This document shows positions 17,012-26,408 of a DNA stretch of 46,781 nt, one piece after another. The stretch spans positions 1 to 46,781 of the forward strand of contig NZ_PRLH01000097.1 in the NCBI RefSeq assembly GCF_003013815.1, in the 5' to 3' direction. The position numbers and the translations under genes were made by a program. Below the pieces are notes generated by a model, which was given only the letters and a program-made list of their open reading frames with translations, was not told where the DNA came from and did not search any database. Source of the DNA: Cyanothece sp. BG0011. GTDB lineage: Bacteria > Cyanobacteriota > Cyanobacteriia > Cyanobacteriales > Microcystaceae. The stretch's first letter is position 1. Each line of letters opens with the position of its first letter.

Positions 17012-17836
17012 TTAACCCTTAACACCGCTTCCAGTTTCTGTGGGGATAATATAGCGTTGCAGAAAGACGAATAAAAGGACAACTGGAACAATAGAAATAA
17101 TTGATCCAGCAGCAATTAGTCGCCAATCTAAGTCTAACGCACTGGCTAGTTTAGCCACCCCTAAAGGCAACGTATAGTATTCAGGCCGATCTAATACAAT
17201 CAGAGGCCATAAAAAGTCACTCCAGGAACCAATAAAGACAAAAATAGCTAAAGTAACTAACGCAGGACGGATCGACGGTATCATAATATGCCACCAGATT
17301 CCTAATTCTGAACAACCATCAATTCTTGCTGCTTCTTCTAACTCCTTGGGAACCCCTTGAAAGGCTTGACGCAAAAGAAAAATTCCAAACGCTGAGGCTA
17401 AACTAGGAAAAATCACCCCTAAATAAGTATTCCGTAATCCTAATTGTACGGTGAGAATGTATAAGGGGATCATCACGATCTGAAAAGGAATCATGATCGT
17501 AGCAATCACCGCAGCAAAAATACTGTCTCGTCCCCAAAAATCAAGTCTTGCTAAAGGATAAGCTGCTAAAGAACAAAACAGGAGATTTAACCCCACTGTT
17601 AACACAGCAATTAAGGTACTATTGGCTAAATATTTTCCAAATGGATAGGTTTGCCAAACAACGCCAAAATTCTCCCAGGTTGGTTGAGTGGGAAACCAAG
17701 TGGTAAAAACATCTTCTGTCGGAGATTTAAAGGCGGTACTGAGTAACCATAGTAAGGGAAACAACATGGCGACTGCTATCACCGTTAATAATAAATAGAG
17801 GCCAAAACGTTGGATTAAAGATTTTTGGTTCATCAT
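17012..17836 (-). CDS. Carbohydrate ABC transporter permease (MalG family)
   Basis: This 274-residue inner-membrane permease has six predicted helices. The EAA loop is present as ELEEAARIDGCSELGIWWHIMIPSIRP, the site that docks on the ATPase. The C-terminus (RYIIPTETGSGVKG) is typical of MalG/LacG-type subunits. It would act with a second permease, a binding protein and a MsmX/MalK-like ATPase. None of these is adjacent, so it is a split transporter gene. The sugar is unknown; osmolyte (glucosylglycerol-type) and sugar systems both use this family. Confidence 0.88.
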   Translation of the reverse strand: MMNQKSLIQRFGLYLLLTVIAVAMLFPLLWLLSTAFKSPTEDVFTTWFPTQPTWENFGVVWQTYPFGKYLANSTLIAVLTVGLNLLFCSLAAYPLARLDFWGRDSIFAAVIATIMIPFQIVMIPLYILTVQLGLRNTYLGVIFPSLASAFGIFLLRQAFQGVPKELEEAARIDGCSELGIWWHIMIPSIRPALVTLAIFVFIGSWSDFLWPLIVLDRPEYYTLPLGVAKLASALDLDWRLIAAGSIISIVPVVLLFVFLQRYIIPTETGSGVKG

Positions 17837-18307
17837 TGGGGACTGTAGCGAAATAGTAAATTTTTATTAAATTTTCCGCGATTTTACCATAGCGCGATAG
17901 TTAGCAGAAGAATCAAGTTCGCTCTTTCCATAGTATTAAGCAATGTTACGAAGCTTCAAAGCCTTTACCATGAAGCATTACAGGTTATTTGTGACTAATT
18001 TTTTTGCTCTTTTTTAACAAGTTATTGCACTGTCTTAACGAAAGTAACTAATTGCTTCAATTTATAGATATTAGATAAAGATTAGTATAACTATTATTAA
18101 AACTCTTATACTTATATTTTTTATAGTTTCTTTTTTTGTCGTTTTTAATATTTAAAAATGTAGTTATTTGTAGAAGATTTACTAACATCTTTACTTTAGT
18201 TTGTTGACAAATTCAAATATAAAAAAAATCAGCTATCCGAGGGAATTAACTAAGAGGTAATGCTATAAGAAAAGGACAAGTATTGATGAATTATTCCTTC
18301 AAAAATA
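17837..18307. other. AT-rich intergenic region, 471 bp
   Basis: This gap separates the divergent ABC permease and PEP-CTERM genes and must hold both promoters. Long A/T runs are present, and a 12-codon ORF starts at 18286, just before the PEP-CTERM start. I see no convincing hairpin, RNA gene or repeat family here. Confidence 0.5.
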
Positions 18308-19024
18308 ATGCTAAAACTTAAGCAAATTATTCCTGGGGTCTTGGCACCCCTTAGCTTTGCTATGGGTTCTTCTGTTGAAGCGGCAACAGTCGTTAATCTC
18401 GATGGTGATGGTAACGTGGTTAGTATTAGTGACCTTGAAATTTGTATTAGTAGTGCCGAAATTTGCGCCCAAGCACCAGAAGACCTAACGGAAAATAAAG
18501 TTATTAACTTTTACAATGTCAACTTTCCACTCGGTTCATTTAACGATATTTTTGGTAACCCTACTCAACCTGGTTTTATGGGTTCTTGTAATAATGGTTT
18601 ATGTTTTTGGGGAAATCAAACCCAAGCAAGTTTAGCCATAACCGAGATGAATAATGCCATTAATGATATGATGCCGATTCCAGGAGATATTGCAGGAGAA
18701 TTTACTCCACCCCTCCCTCCTCCTCCCTTTCCACCTTTAGATAACAGGAGAAACTTCTATCGAATTCCTCTTAGTTTTAATGGAGTCAGTAGCATCACTT
18801 ACATTCAGGGGACTAATAATAATGAAAATCCCAATAGTCCCTGGGTTTTAGACACAATTGACTCTAATACTTTAATATCTAATCAATTATATGCTGACTT
18901 TGAATTTGTTGGTCAAGAAATTATTACCCCTCCTACTACCCCTACGGTTCCCGAGCCTTCAAGTTTAATCGGAATTGTCTTCATGGGTGGCTCTGCATTG
19001 ATAGCCATCAAGAAAAAGGATTGA
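18308..19024 (+). CDS. PEP-CTERM sorting domain protein
   Basis: This 238-residue exported protein has an N-terminal signal peptide (MLKLKQIIPGVLAPLSFAMGSSVEAA). The C-terminal PEP-CTERM tripartite signal starts with VPEPSS, followed by a hydrophobic helix (LIGIVFMGGSALIAI) and a basic end (KKKD). PEP-CTERM proteins are processed by exosortase and are associated with surface or exopolysaccharide. The middle has no domain I recognise; it is acidic, Asn-rich and carries a proline-rich linker near residues 137-147. No exosortase gene is in view. Confidence 0.85.
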   Translation: MLKLKQIIPGVLAPLSFAMGSSVEAATVVNLDGDGNVVSISDLEICISSAEICAQAPEDLTENKVINFYNVNFPLGSFNDIFGNPTQPGFMGSCNNGLCFWGNQTQASLAITEMNNAINDMMPIPGDIAGEFTPPLPPPPFPPLDNRRNFYRIPLSFNGVSSITYIQGTNNNENPNSPWVLDTIDSNTLISNQLYADFEFVGQEIITPPTTPTVPEPSSLIGIVFMGGSALIAIKKKD

Positions 19025-19130
19025 CCTTGGAGGTCAAACGGCAAGGGGCTTGTAACGGATTATATTATAGCAGTACACAAAAGGTATTTGTCACTGGTTA
19101 ACGTTGAAACTGTATATCTAATCAACCATT

Positions 19131-19176
19131 GCCACCCCCTCTAACTCCCCCTTTTGTGAGGGGGAGAACCCTTGCC
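19131..19176. repeat. 46-nt dispersed hairpin repeat (family A), single copy
   Basis: The unit starts GCCACCCCCTCTAACTCCCC and ends GAACCCTTGCC, with an internal CTCCCCC/GGGGGAG stem. Related copies are at 27492-27623 (three in tandem) and 31123-31168. The rest of the 19025-19330 gap holds only a weak TTGACCT/AGGTCAA hairpin at the PEP-CTERM stop and CT-rich sequence. Confidence 0.85.
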
Positions 19177-19330
19177 CATTCCCTATTCTAAGGGTGCGTA
19201 GTAGTATAATAATGATGGCAATTTTCTTCACAAGGTAGAGGGTTGACTCCCCTCTCAATCCTTCTTCCTCTCCTTCGGTTAGACCCAAAAACGTTTTCTA
19301 CTTATCTCAATCAAAACCATCATGTTTCAA

Positions 19331-20695
19331 TTACTCATTCATATTCTTATAAGTCGCCACCGCAGAGGGAGAAATACGATTAAGATAACGGAAGATCCAA
19401 TATTTAAGAACCGTATCTAAAATAACTGGAAACGTCGCAATAAACAGGAAGTTAAATTCTTGGTTTTCCGGTAAGCCAAAATGATGAGCCACTCCCTCTA
19501 AAATCACCTCCCAACCATGAGGAGAGTGGAAACCCACAAACATATCAGTAAACAAAATAATTAGAAAAGCTTTGGCCGGATCACTTAAACCATATAAAAT
19601 TTCATCTAAAAAAGACTTAAGGACTTCTATTTCTTTACGACTACTTACAATGACAATAATAAACGCTGTGACTGAAAATAAATCAGCAAAAATATTACCA
19701 ATGGAATCAATTCCTTGGGCGCGATAATCTTCTGTAATTTCTTGGGCTTTTTCTTGAATTTTTTCTTCAATTTCTTCGTTTGTCAAGGGTTCTCTCAAAC
19801 CAATTAACCCCTGAAAGCGCAAAATTTCCTCATAATGACTTAATTCTTCAAACGCTTCTTCTTCTAAATCTTTATTGATAAAAACCACTCGTTCATGATT
19901 TTGGAAATATTGATTAATAATGGGAGTCAATAAAAAAGTTTTTGTTAATTGATGGGTCAATAAAGGAACAATAATTAACAACAAAATAAACTTAATAGAG
20001 AGGGCTGTCCTTAAACGCGATTTACGATATTTATTAAGAACTTGTTCTTCGCTTTCTCCTGATTTTGGATCAATTTCTTGTTTAATTCTGTTGAGGGTAT
20101 TGATAAAAGATCGGGGTAAAACACCTGTTTTTTGAGAAGCAGATTCTAAACGACGGGCATTTTCTCCGGGGGAATAAGTCTGGTTATTATTGGTTATTTT
20201 TGGGTTAATTTCATTGGTAGATGTATTATCTAATGGCTTTGTTTCTTTCTTGGGTGAAGCTTCTTTTGTCAATACCAAAGAACCGTTATAAACGTCCTCT
20301 GTCTCACGCACTTGATATTTAGAAGCCACTTGGTCAATAAATTCTAATTTCTCAAAAATAATAGCAGCATTGGTGGCATTTTTTCGTAATTCTCCTGGGG
20401 GTATCGTGTCTTCAGGAAATTCCTTTAAATTAGAGATATTGAGGAAAAGGCGACTGGTTTTAAATACCCCTAATCCCATATTGATTTTTTGTAAATAACC
20501 ATTGACTTCTGTTTTAAAATAAGAGATAACACTGTCACCATAGTCAGCGTTCTCCTTTGACACCTTTTTACCACCAAAATGGTTATCTTCAATTTCTTTT
20601 ATTTTTAAAGCTGCTTTATAGGCGTTATCTAAGGATCTTTCTGGGGTAGCTGTTAACCAGTTAGAAGTCTTTTTAATTAAGGACCTAAATTTCAT
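19331..20695 (-). CDS. pxcA: Proton extrusion protein PxcA/PcxA (CemA family)
   Basis: This 454-residue protein has a long N-terminal soluble region (about 1-230) and a C-terminal membrane domain with about four helices. The first helix is FILLLIIVPLLTHQL. The end carries the CemA signature HSPHGWEVILEGVAHHFG and FIATFPVILDTVLKYWIFRYLNR. PxcA is needed for light-driven Na+-dependent proton release in cyanobacteria; CemA is its chloroplast counterpart. It is divergent from the helicase-like gene with about 100 bp between. Confidence 0.93.
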   Translation of the reverse strand: MKFRSLIKKTSNWLTATPERSLDNAYKAALKIKEIEDNHFGGKKVSKENADYGDSVISYFKTEVNGYLQKINMGLGVFKTSRLFLNISNLKEFPEDTIPPGELRKNATNAAIIFEKLEFIDQVASKYQVRETEDVYNGSLVLTKEASPKKETKPLDNTSTNEINPKITNNNQTYSPGENARRLESASQKTGVLPRSFINTLNRIKQEIDPKSGESEEQVLNKYRKSRLRTALSIKFILLLIIVPLLTHQLTKTFLLTPIINQYFQNHERVVFINKDLEEEAFEELSHYEEILRFQGLIGLREPLTNEEIEEKIQEKAQEITEDYRAQGIDSIGNIFADLFSVTAFIIVIVSSRKEIEVLKSFLDEILYGLSDPAKAFLIILFTDMFVGFHSPHGWEVILEGVAHHFGLPENQEFNFLFIATFPVILDTVLKYWIFRYLNRISPSAVATYKNMNE

Positions 20696-20796
20696 AATAA
20701 TTGCTACTTACCTGCAACAAAGAAAAAATAAAATAGAGAGAGAAACCAGAACAAAGGAATGCAAAATAATTGTATGTTAACCTATTTACTTGAGGA

Positions 20797-22971
20797 ATGT
20801 CCGTGAAGCGAACCTCTCTGTGGATTGAAGGAACGACCCGTACCGGAAAAACAACCCAATTGGTTAGAGAGTTTTGTGATTGGGTTGAAAACAAACGTCA
20901 AGATAAGATAACCTCCTCAGTTCAATCAGTTACCCAAAATCTAGCGTCATCAGTTTTGATTTTTTCAGCTAATGATGATAATCGTCGTCGTTTAGCTGAT
21001 CGACTTTCTTTAGCTGTCAACGGGAGTTACCCTATTCACTGTAAAACTCCTATAGGATGGATGAGGGATGAAATCAACCTGTTTTGGCCGCTTTTGTTCG
21101 AGGAACTTTCTTTAAAAGCACAGTTTCCCCTATTATTACGTCCGGAAACGGAGCAATTTCTAGCCACTCAGTTATGGCGGTTTTTTTGTACGACCCAGGA
21201 GAGATCCCACTTAAACCACTCTGGAGTCGTCTTAACCGGAAACAGCGAGTTTCGCTTTATCCGTCAAACTTTGGACTTGCTACAGTTGGCCGGTGCCAGT
21301 GGAATTATGGTTGAACATATCCCCTACATTCTAGAACATGGTTTAGAAGCAGGGGAACATTTTTTAGAAGAGTTAAATAATTCACAGAGGGAGGAGACAG
21401 TTTTACCTCAACTTCGGGGTGATTTTATTTTAGCGTGGCAAGATTGGTGTTTAAAACGAGGTTTCTTAACTTATGGCTTAATTTATACTCTATATTGGCG
21501 ATATTTATTACCCTTACCTCAATATCAACACCATTTAATCACTCGTTATCAAGGAATTTTCGCTGATGATCTCGATGATTATCCAGGAATTACTAAAGAT
21601 TTATTTCAGTTTTTCTTAGATCATAACGCCTTTGGCGTTTTTACCTATAACCCCGATGGACAAGTGCGTTTAGGATTAAATGCAGATCCTGACTATTTAT
21701 ATCAATTATCATCCCATTGTCAGCTAAAAATCTTATCAAACTATCCTCGAATTCAGAGTGATTACGGTGACTTAATCGTACAATTATCCACGAATCCTTT
21801 ATCGGTAGAAAGTTTACCGGATTGTTTTACCTCCATTCAAACGATTTCCCGTGCTGAACTCTTACGAAATACCGCTAATTTTATTGTTGATACCATCAAA
21901 AACAAACAAATTAATCCCGAAGATGTGGCGATTATTGCCCCAGGATTAGACGAAATTGCTCGTTATACCTTCATTGAAATTTTATCCGCTGCTAATATTC
22001 CCATCAAACCGTTAAATGAACAACGTTCTTTAATCAGTTTCCCTTTAGTTAAAGCCTTATTAACTATTTTAGGACTGGTTTATCCTGGGTTGGGTGATTG
22101 TTTTAGAGGAGATGATATTGCTCAAATGCTCACCACATTAACTTATAATGCTGACCAAACAATGGCCATTATTGACCCTGTCAGAGCCGGTTTAATTGCT
22201 GATAGTTGTTATGAAGTTAAGTTAAAAACCCCTCAATTACTACCCATTGAAACCTACCCCCGATGGGATAGAATTGGCCATCAAGCAACCGCAGCTTATC
22301 ATCGTCTTGTTGATTGGATAAAAGAAACTAAAAAACAAGTAAACCAAGAGCAATTTTTGAGTCCGATGATCGTCTTAGATAAAGCCATTCAAGACCTAAT
22401 AGAAACTCAATATAAATTATCTTATCAACAATTATCCGCTCTGAGGGAGTTAACCGAAACCACACAACATTTTTGGGAAATTGATCGCCGTTTACGACAA
22501 TACGATCCTAACCCCAAATCTCGGCAAGAAACCTTAATGGAGTTCATTCAATTATTACAACGGGGAACCATTACAGCCAATCCTCGTCCCATGTATTACT
22601 TAGGACAAGAACCTGGTTATGTTACTTTAGCCACTATTTTCCAATATCGGTCTTTACGAACTTCTCACCGTTGGCAATTTTGGCTCGATATCTCATCGAA
22701 TTTATGGGAAAAAGGCGGGGCTTCAGTGCTATTTTGCGCCCCCTTATTCCTCCGAGAATGGTCAGGACGTACCCTAACCCCTGAAGATGAATTTGAAGCG
22801 GATCAAGCACGTTTAAAGCGGATTCTGAGGGATTTATTAGGGAGAGTAGAAGAAAAAGTTATTTTCTGTCACAGTGATTTGAGTGTTAAGGGAACGGAAC
22901 AAACAGGGTCTTTATTAACTTTAGTTAATGGTTCTCAAGAAATCGAACTCATTATGAATAATAAAAAATAG
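20797..22971 (+). CDS. P-loop NTPase, helicase/recombinase-like, cyanobacterial
   Basis: This 724-residue protein has a Walker A-like loop near the start (EGTTRTGKTTQLVREF, about 11-26). ASSVLIFSANDDNRRRLADRL follows as in SF1 (UvrD/AddB-like) helicases, and then FADDLDDYPG as a possible Walker B/motif II. The middle QINPEDVAIIAPGLDEIARY also resembles SF1 motif regions. The C-terminal half is divergent. I would class it as an SF1-related ATPase, possibly in recombination or repair; the precise role is unknown. Start choice: TGAGG (20791-20795) is only 1 base from ATG 20797 but 7 from an in-frame GTG at 20803, so GTG may be the true start. Confidence 0.7.
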   Translation: MSVKRTSLWIEGTTRTGKTTQLVREFCDWVENKRQDKITSSVQSVTQNLASSVLIFSANDDNRRRLADRLSLAVNGSYPIHCKTPIGWMRDEINLFWPLLFEELSLKAQFPLLLRPETEQFLATQLWRFFCTTQERSHLNHSGVVLTGNSEFRFIRQTLDLLQLAGASGIMVEHIPYILEHGLEAGEHFLEELNNSQREETVLPQLRGDFILAWQDWCLKRGFLTYGLIYTLYWRYLLPLPQYQHHLITRYQGIFADDLDDYPGITKDLFQFFLDHNAFGVFTYNPDGQVRLGLNADPDYLYQLSSHCQLKILSNYPRIQSDYGDLIVQLSTNPLSVESLPDCFTSIQTISRAELLRNTANFIVDTIKNKQINPEDVAIIAPGLDEIARYTFIEILSAANIPIKPLNEQRSLISFPLVKALLTILGLVYPGLGDCFRGDDIAQMLTTLTYNADQTMAIIDPVRAGLIADSCYEVKLKTPQLLPIETYPRWDRIGHQATAAYHRLVDWIKETKKQVNQEQFLSPMIVLDKAIQDLIETQYKLSYQQLSALRELTETTQHFWEIDRRLRQYDPNPKSRQETLMEFIQLLQRGTITANPRPMYYLGQEPGYVTLATIFQYRSLRTSHRWQFWLDISSNLWEKGGASVLFCAPLFLREWSGRTLTPEDEFEADQARLKRILRDLLGRVEEKVIFCHSDLSVKGTEQTGSLLTLVNGSQEIELIMNNKK

Positions 22972-22972
22972 T

Positions 22973-23341
22973 TTAGGAATTTCTTAACAATTGCTTCACT
23001 GTTCCTAATAGCTCCTCGTGGGGAAACGGTTTAACAATATAAGCATCAGCCCCTTGTTTTAATCCCCAATAACTATCAACTTGGGTGTTTTTAGTTGAAC
23101 AGAGAATAACAGGAATATGTTCGGTTTTCGGATCACTTTTAATGCTTCGACAAGTCTGATAACCATTAAGGTTAGGCATAACAACATCGAGAATAATCAG
23201 ATCCGGAGCGAGGGATTTTAACTTTTCTAAAGCTTCAGCCCCATCTATGGCAGTGGTAACAGAAAAGCCATTATCTATGAGTAAACCAGCAATTAGTTCA
23301 CGTTGAGCAGTGCTATCATCGGCTAGTAAAATTGTAGGCAT
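22973..23341 (-). CDS. Single-domain response regulator (CheY/PilH-like)
   Basis: This 122-residue receiver domain has the acidic pair D8/D9 (LLADDS), phospho-acceptor D52 (LIILDVVMPNLNG), the Thr/Ser switch (ILCSTK) and K104 (YIVKPF). It has no output domain, so it signals by protein contact. PilH-type regulators of type IV pilus motility and phototaxis look like this, often next to a pilI/pilJ/hik cluster, which is not present here. It is convergent with the helicase-like gene with almost no gap. Confidence 0.88.
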   Translation of the reverse strand: MPTILLADDSTAQRELIAGLLIDNGFSVTTAIDGAEALEKLKSLAPDLIILDVVMPNLNGYQTCRSIKSDPKTEHIPVILCSTKNTQVDSYWGLKQGADAYIVKPFPHEELLGTVKQLLRNS

Positions 23342-23465
23342 AAGAAGTCATTGAGAAATACGCTTTAGCGACAACCAATCATAAAGATCCTATACACTAG
23401 GATACCCTCCAAACCGAACACAATTATCATTATTTCAGAATTGGGCGATCGCTCCCTATTCAAAA

Positions 23466-23493
23466 GCCCTAACGTTGTTGTTATGGTTAGGGC
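23466..23493 (-). terminator. Terminator-like hairpin downstream of rpsU
   Basis: On the minus strand GCCCTAAC pairs with GTTAGGGC across a 12-nt loop and is followed by TTTTGAAT. A second 8-bp hairpin (23503-23522, loop AGAA) lies just before it. Together they probably end rpsU transcription. Confidence 0.5.
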
Positions 23494-23574
23494 CCTTTAA
23501 CCTTCTCTAAAGAATTAGAGAAAGGATTATTATATGAGTTCGCATATCGCTATGAGCAAAGAATTTTTATTATT

Positions 23575-23757
23575 TTAGTGACGACGCGATCGCTGTCTTC
23601 GCCGAGTTGCTTCTTTGCGCTTGCGTTTTTCTTGTGGCGTTTCAAAAAATTGGTGCTTTTTATAATCTGTATAGATTCCAGCTTTAGCAACCTGTCGTTT
23701 AAATCGACGTAACGCAGATTCAATGGGTTCGTTTTGACCAACAACTACTTGGGTCAT
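23575..23757 (-). CDS. rpsU: 30S ribosomal protein bS21
   Basis: This 60-residue, very basic protein starts [20 protein letters not shown], the bS21 signature, and ends in an arginine-rich tail ([15 protein letters not shown]). It is part of the small subunit and helps mRNA initiation. A good Shine-Dalgarno (AGGAGGTG on the minus strand, about 10 bases upstream) supports ATG 23757. It is the first gene downstream of ftn2 on the same strand, with about 135 bp between. Confidence 0.95.
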   Translation of the reverse strand: MTQVVVGQNEPIESALRRFKRQVAKAGIYTDYKKHQFFETPQEKRKRKEATRRRQRSRRH

Positions 23758-23892
23758 TATCTAACTTTACACCTCCTATTTTGTTTAAGTTAATTGGGGT
23801 CAGCCATAATACTGACAAGCCTTATTTTTATTAAAGCTTATTGAGGCACATTTTCTCAACTTATCTAGTATAGCTTATGATTAGTCTTCTCA

Positions 23893-26055
23893 TTATTTTA
23901 TGACATTAATGTCTTGAATCAACCAGCGATCGCCTTGACGAACCACATCATAACGAACCCGTAAATTATCGTTATAAGAACGACTCACCTGATTGCCTTG
24001 ATAGTATTGAGCGGATTCTTGAACATTGGCATCGACTACCCCTTGATTGGCGTTATTGCTATCGGGTTTAAAGGAATTAACGGTCACTGCGTGTTTGTAG
24101 GTCCAGTAATTTTGATTTTGTTGTAATTGTTGAGCGCGTCGTTTCCATCGAGAGAGGAGGGGATCGGCCAAAATTTCATTCAAAGCGTCGATGTTATGGC
24201 CTTGGCCGAAGGCTTGAGATTTACTTGATAACCAGGTTTCTACCACTTGCTGGGCCCCTTCTAGGGTCAACATTCCTGTGGCGGTTACCATTTGAGCATC
24301 AGCCGGGGGAATCTCAATCAGAGGTTGATGGAGGGAAACGGAATATTGTCCTTGTTCGAGGGCGGATAAGGGAGAATTGGCCTTATACATCCAAGTGGCT
24401 CCTAAAGCGATTAATCCGACCCCGCCTAAAAGAGCCACCACAGTGAGACGAGTGGGTTTGTAAGTCCGTCTGAGGGGACGAACCTGTGTCGGGGTCGTAA
24501 CCGGAGCCGTTTGGACGGGTGAAGGTTGGAGACTTGGGGATTTTTCTGGCGGGGTTGGCGTGGATGGCTTGGGGTCAAGTTTTTGGGAATACTGTTTGCG
24601 CTTACGACGACGGACATCCCGAATATCCACCGGAGAGAGAGAACGAACCGGTAGAGGAACCGGATCTAAGGCTGCATTACCCTGTTCTAGGGGTTGATAG
24701 CTAGGATAACGACGATTAGAGAGACGACTACGAGAAGGTGGGGTTTTTTCAGGGGTCGTCACTACTTGGGGTTTAGGGCGAGGGGGACTGAGGAGTTGAT
24801 TGAGATAAGTTTGCACCTCTGGGTCGGCAAAATATTCTTTTAAAGAAGCGGTTTTTTCTTTCAAATCTCGAAAATGGGCAAAAACCTCCGCCTGTAACCA
24901 ATGCTCGCTATAACGACATAGCCCTGGCAGGAGATCCGGAGCCCCTTTGGACTGTTCGCGGATAAAGTTTAACGCTTGTTGATCTTGGCATCGCTCTAGA
25001 GCTTGAGCGGCGGCTTGGGTTTGTCCGAGTAATAAGGAGACAATGGCCTGTTCTATTGACACATCTTGGCGAGGTTCTAACCCTTCAAGCACTGTTTTGG
25101 CTTCTAGAATTAAGGAGGGTAGTTTTTGGGCGAACCCTTGGCCAATGAGGGCATATACCCCTAAATAAGCCGCCACCGAGGAAGGCCGTTGAGCTTCTTC
25201 GATAAAAATGTCTTTTTGTTCGGCTGCGGTCAAATAAGTGCGAATCTGCTGGATGAAGCGTAAAAAGTCATCAATGCCTAATCCAGAGTGATCGTTTCCC
25301 CTGCCGTCAATGCCTTGACGCTCGTTTAACATTGATTTTAATAACTCAATGCCTGTTTGACGGGGGACTTTGTTTTTCAGAGGGGCTGCTAGTAATTCTA
25401 AAATGCGATAGGGACGCAGTTTCTGGAGTTCTGCTTTAATTTCTGCTTGGAGGGAGGGAAAAAGACTATTTTTTTCTAGTAGGCTTAACCCTTGGCTTCC
25501 TGCTTGGCCTGCTTCCTCGTAGGCTGCTTGATGCCACTGTTCTCGACTAATTTCTAAATAAGCTAAAGCAATGCTTAAGATTGTGTCGGTCCGTTGCTGG
25601 GTCGCTGTATTATCAATGTCTAAGGACAGAGAGGAGGTCGGAAGGGTCTGAAGATAACTTTCACCGTACTTAATGACTAACTCGTATTCTCCTAATTCTT
25701 GGAAGATTAAGAGACTACCTGGGACTTGCTCTGGCTCAATCTCGATTTCTGAAGTGGTTGGTCTGGCATTTTCCCCGACTCCTTCGGTGGGTGACTCAAC
25801 AGATGCCTTATCCCCTTCTTCTTGGTAAGCAGCTTGGTCTTGCCAAAACTGTGTTTCATACTTGGCTTTTTGGGCAGGATTGGATAAAACGCTATAGGCT
25901 TTCTCTAGTAACTGTTTGCGGGCTTGAATCCCTTGGTTACTATATTCTCGGCGGGGTAGCTGAACACTGCGATCGCGATACGCTTGGCGAAGTTGTTCAT
26001 CTGTCGCTTGGGGAAATATTCCTAATATCCTGTAGTAGTCTAGCGGTATGCGCAC
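23893..26055 (-). CDS. ftn2: Cell division protein Ftn2/ZipN (ARC6 homologue)
   Basis: This 720-residue protein starts with a degenerate J-domain (DYYRILGIFPQATDEQLRQAYRDR, about 6-65). A long helical region follows. A proline-rich linker (about 420-540) precedes a single transmembrane segment (LTVVALLGGVGLIALGATWMY, about 545-565). The C-terminal IMS domain contains VETWLSSKSQAFG and ends DRWLIQDINVIK. This is the layout of ARC6/Ftn2, which anchors FtsZ at mid-cell in cyanobacteria and chloroplasts. Length is as expected for cyanobacteria (about 630-800). Confidence 0.92.
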   Translation of the reverse strand: MRIPLDYYRILGIFPQATDEQLRQAYRDRSVQLPRREYSNQGIQARKQLLEKAYSVLSNPAQKAKYETQFWQDQAAYQEEGDKASVESPTEGVGENARPTTSEIEIEPEQVPGSLLIFQELGEYELVIKYGESYLQTLPTSSLSLDIDNTATQQRTDTILSIALAYLEISREQWHQAAYEEAGQAGSQGLSLLEKNSLFPSLQAEIKAELQKLRPYRILELLAAPLKNKVPRQTGIELLKSMLNERQGIDGRGNDHSGLGIDDFLRFIQQIRTYLTAAEQKDIFIEEAQRPSSVAAYLGVYALIGQGFAQKLPSLILEAKTVLEGLEPRQDVSIEQAIVSLLLGQTQAAAQALERCQDQQALNFIREQSKGAPDLLPGLCRYSEHWLQAEVFAHFRDLKEKTASLKEYFADPEVQTYLNQLLSPPRPKPQVVTTPEKTPPSRSRLSNRRYPSYQPLEQGNAALDPVPLPVRSLSPVDIRDVRRRKRKQYSQKLDPKPSTPTPPEKSPSLQPSPVQTAPVTTPTQVRPLRRTYKPTRLTVVALLGGVGLIALGATWMYKANSPLSALEQGQYSVSLHQPLIEIPPADAQMVTATGMLTLEGAQQVVETWLSSKSQAFGQGHNIDALNEILADPLLSRWKRRAQQLQQNQNYWTYKHAVTVNSFKPDSNNANQGVVDANVQESAQYYQGNQVSRSYNDNLRVRYDVVRQGDRWLIQDINVIK

Positions 26056-26408
26056 GGTTGACTTCCTCAGAGCAGGGTGACTTAACTTTATATATTTATA
26101 ATTAACAAGAATGATGATAAAGAATCATCTATAGAAGTTAGGGGATTTGATTATTACATCAAAAATAAAGGATTGGCAAGATTGTAACTTAAAGATTCAT
26201 TTTAGTAAAAGTTTTTTTTATTTATGGTAAACATGGCCACTTAACCTCAGTGTCCCTATTCAGTTTAAACTAGAACAGAAGGAAATTAGTTTTTCCTAAA
26301 ACGGATTACGATAGCTTACCTCGATATACGATTGTAGCGATATTTTTCATTCTTGGTCGGCTTCCCTCAGTGTTAGTTCAATTGTTCTTAATTATTGTTT
26401 GAATTGTT
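26056..26408. other. Intergenic region between ftn2 and pdhA, 353 bp
   Basis: The region is AT-rich and holds the divergent promoters of ftn2 and pdhA. The only structure seen is a small hairpin GATGAT/ATCATC at 26113-26129. No gene or repeat family was found; a long pdhA 5' leader is possible. Confidence 0.45.
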
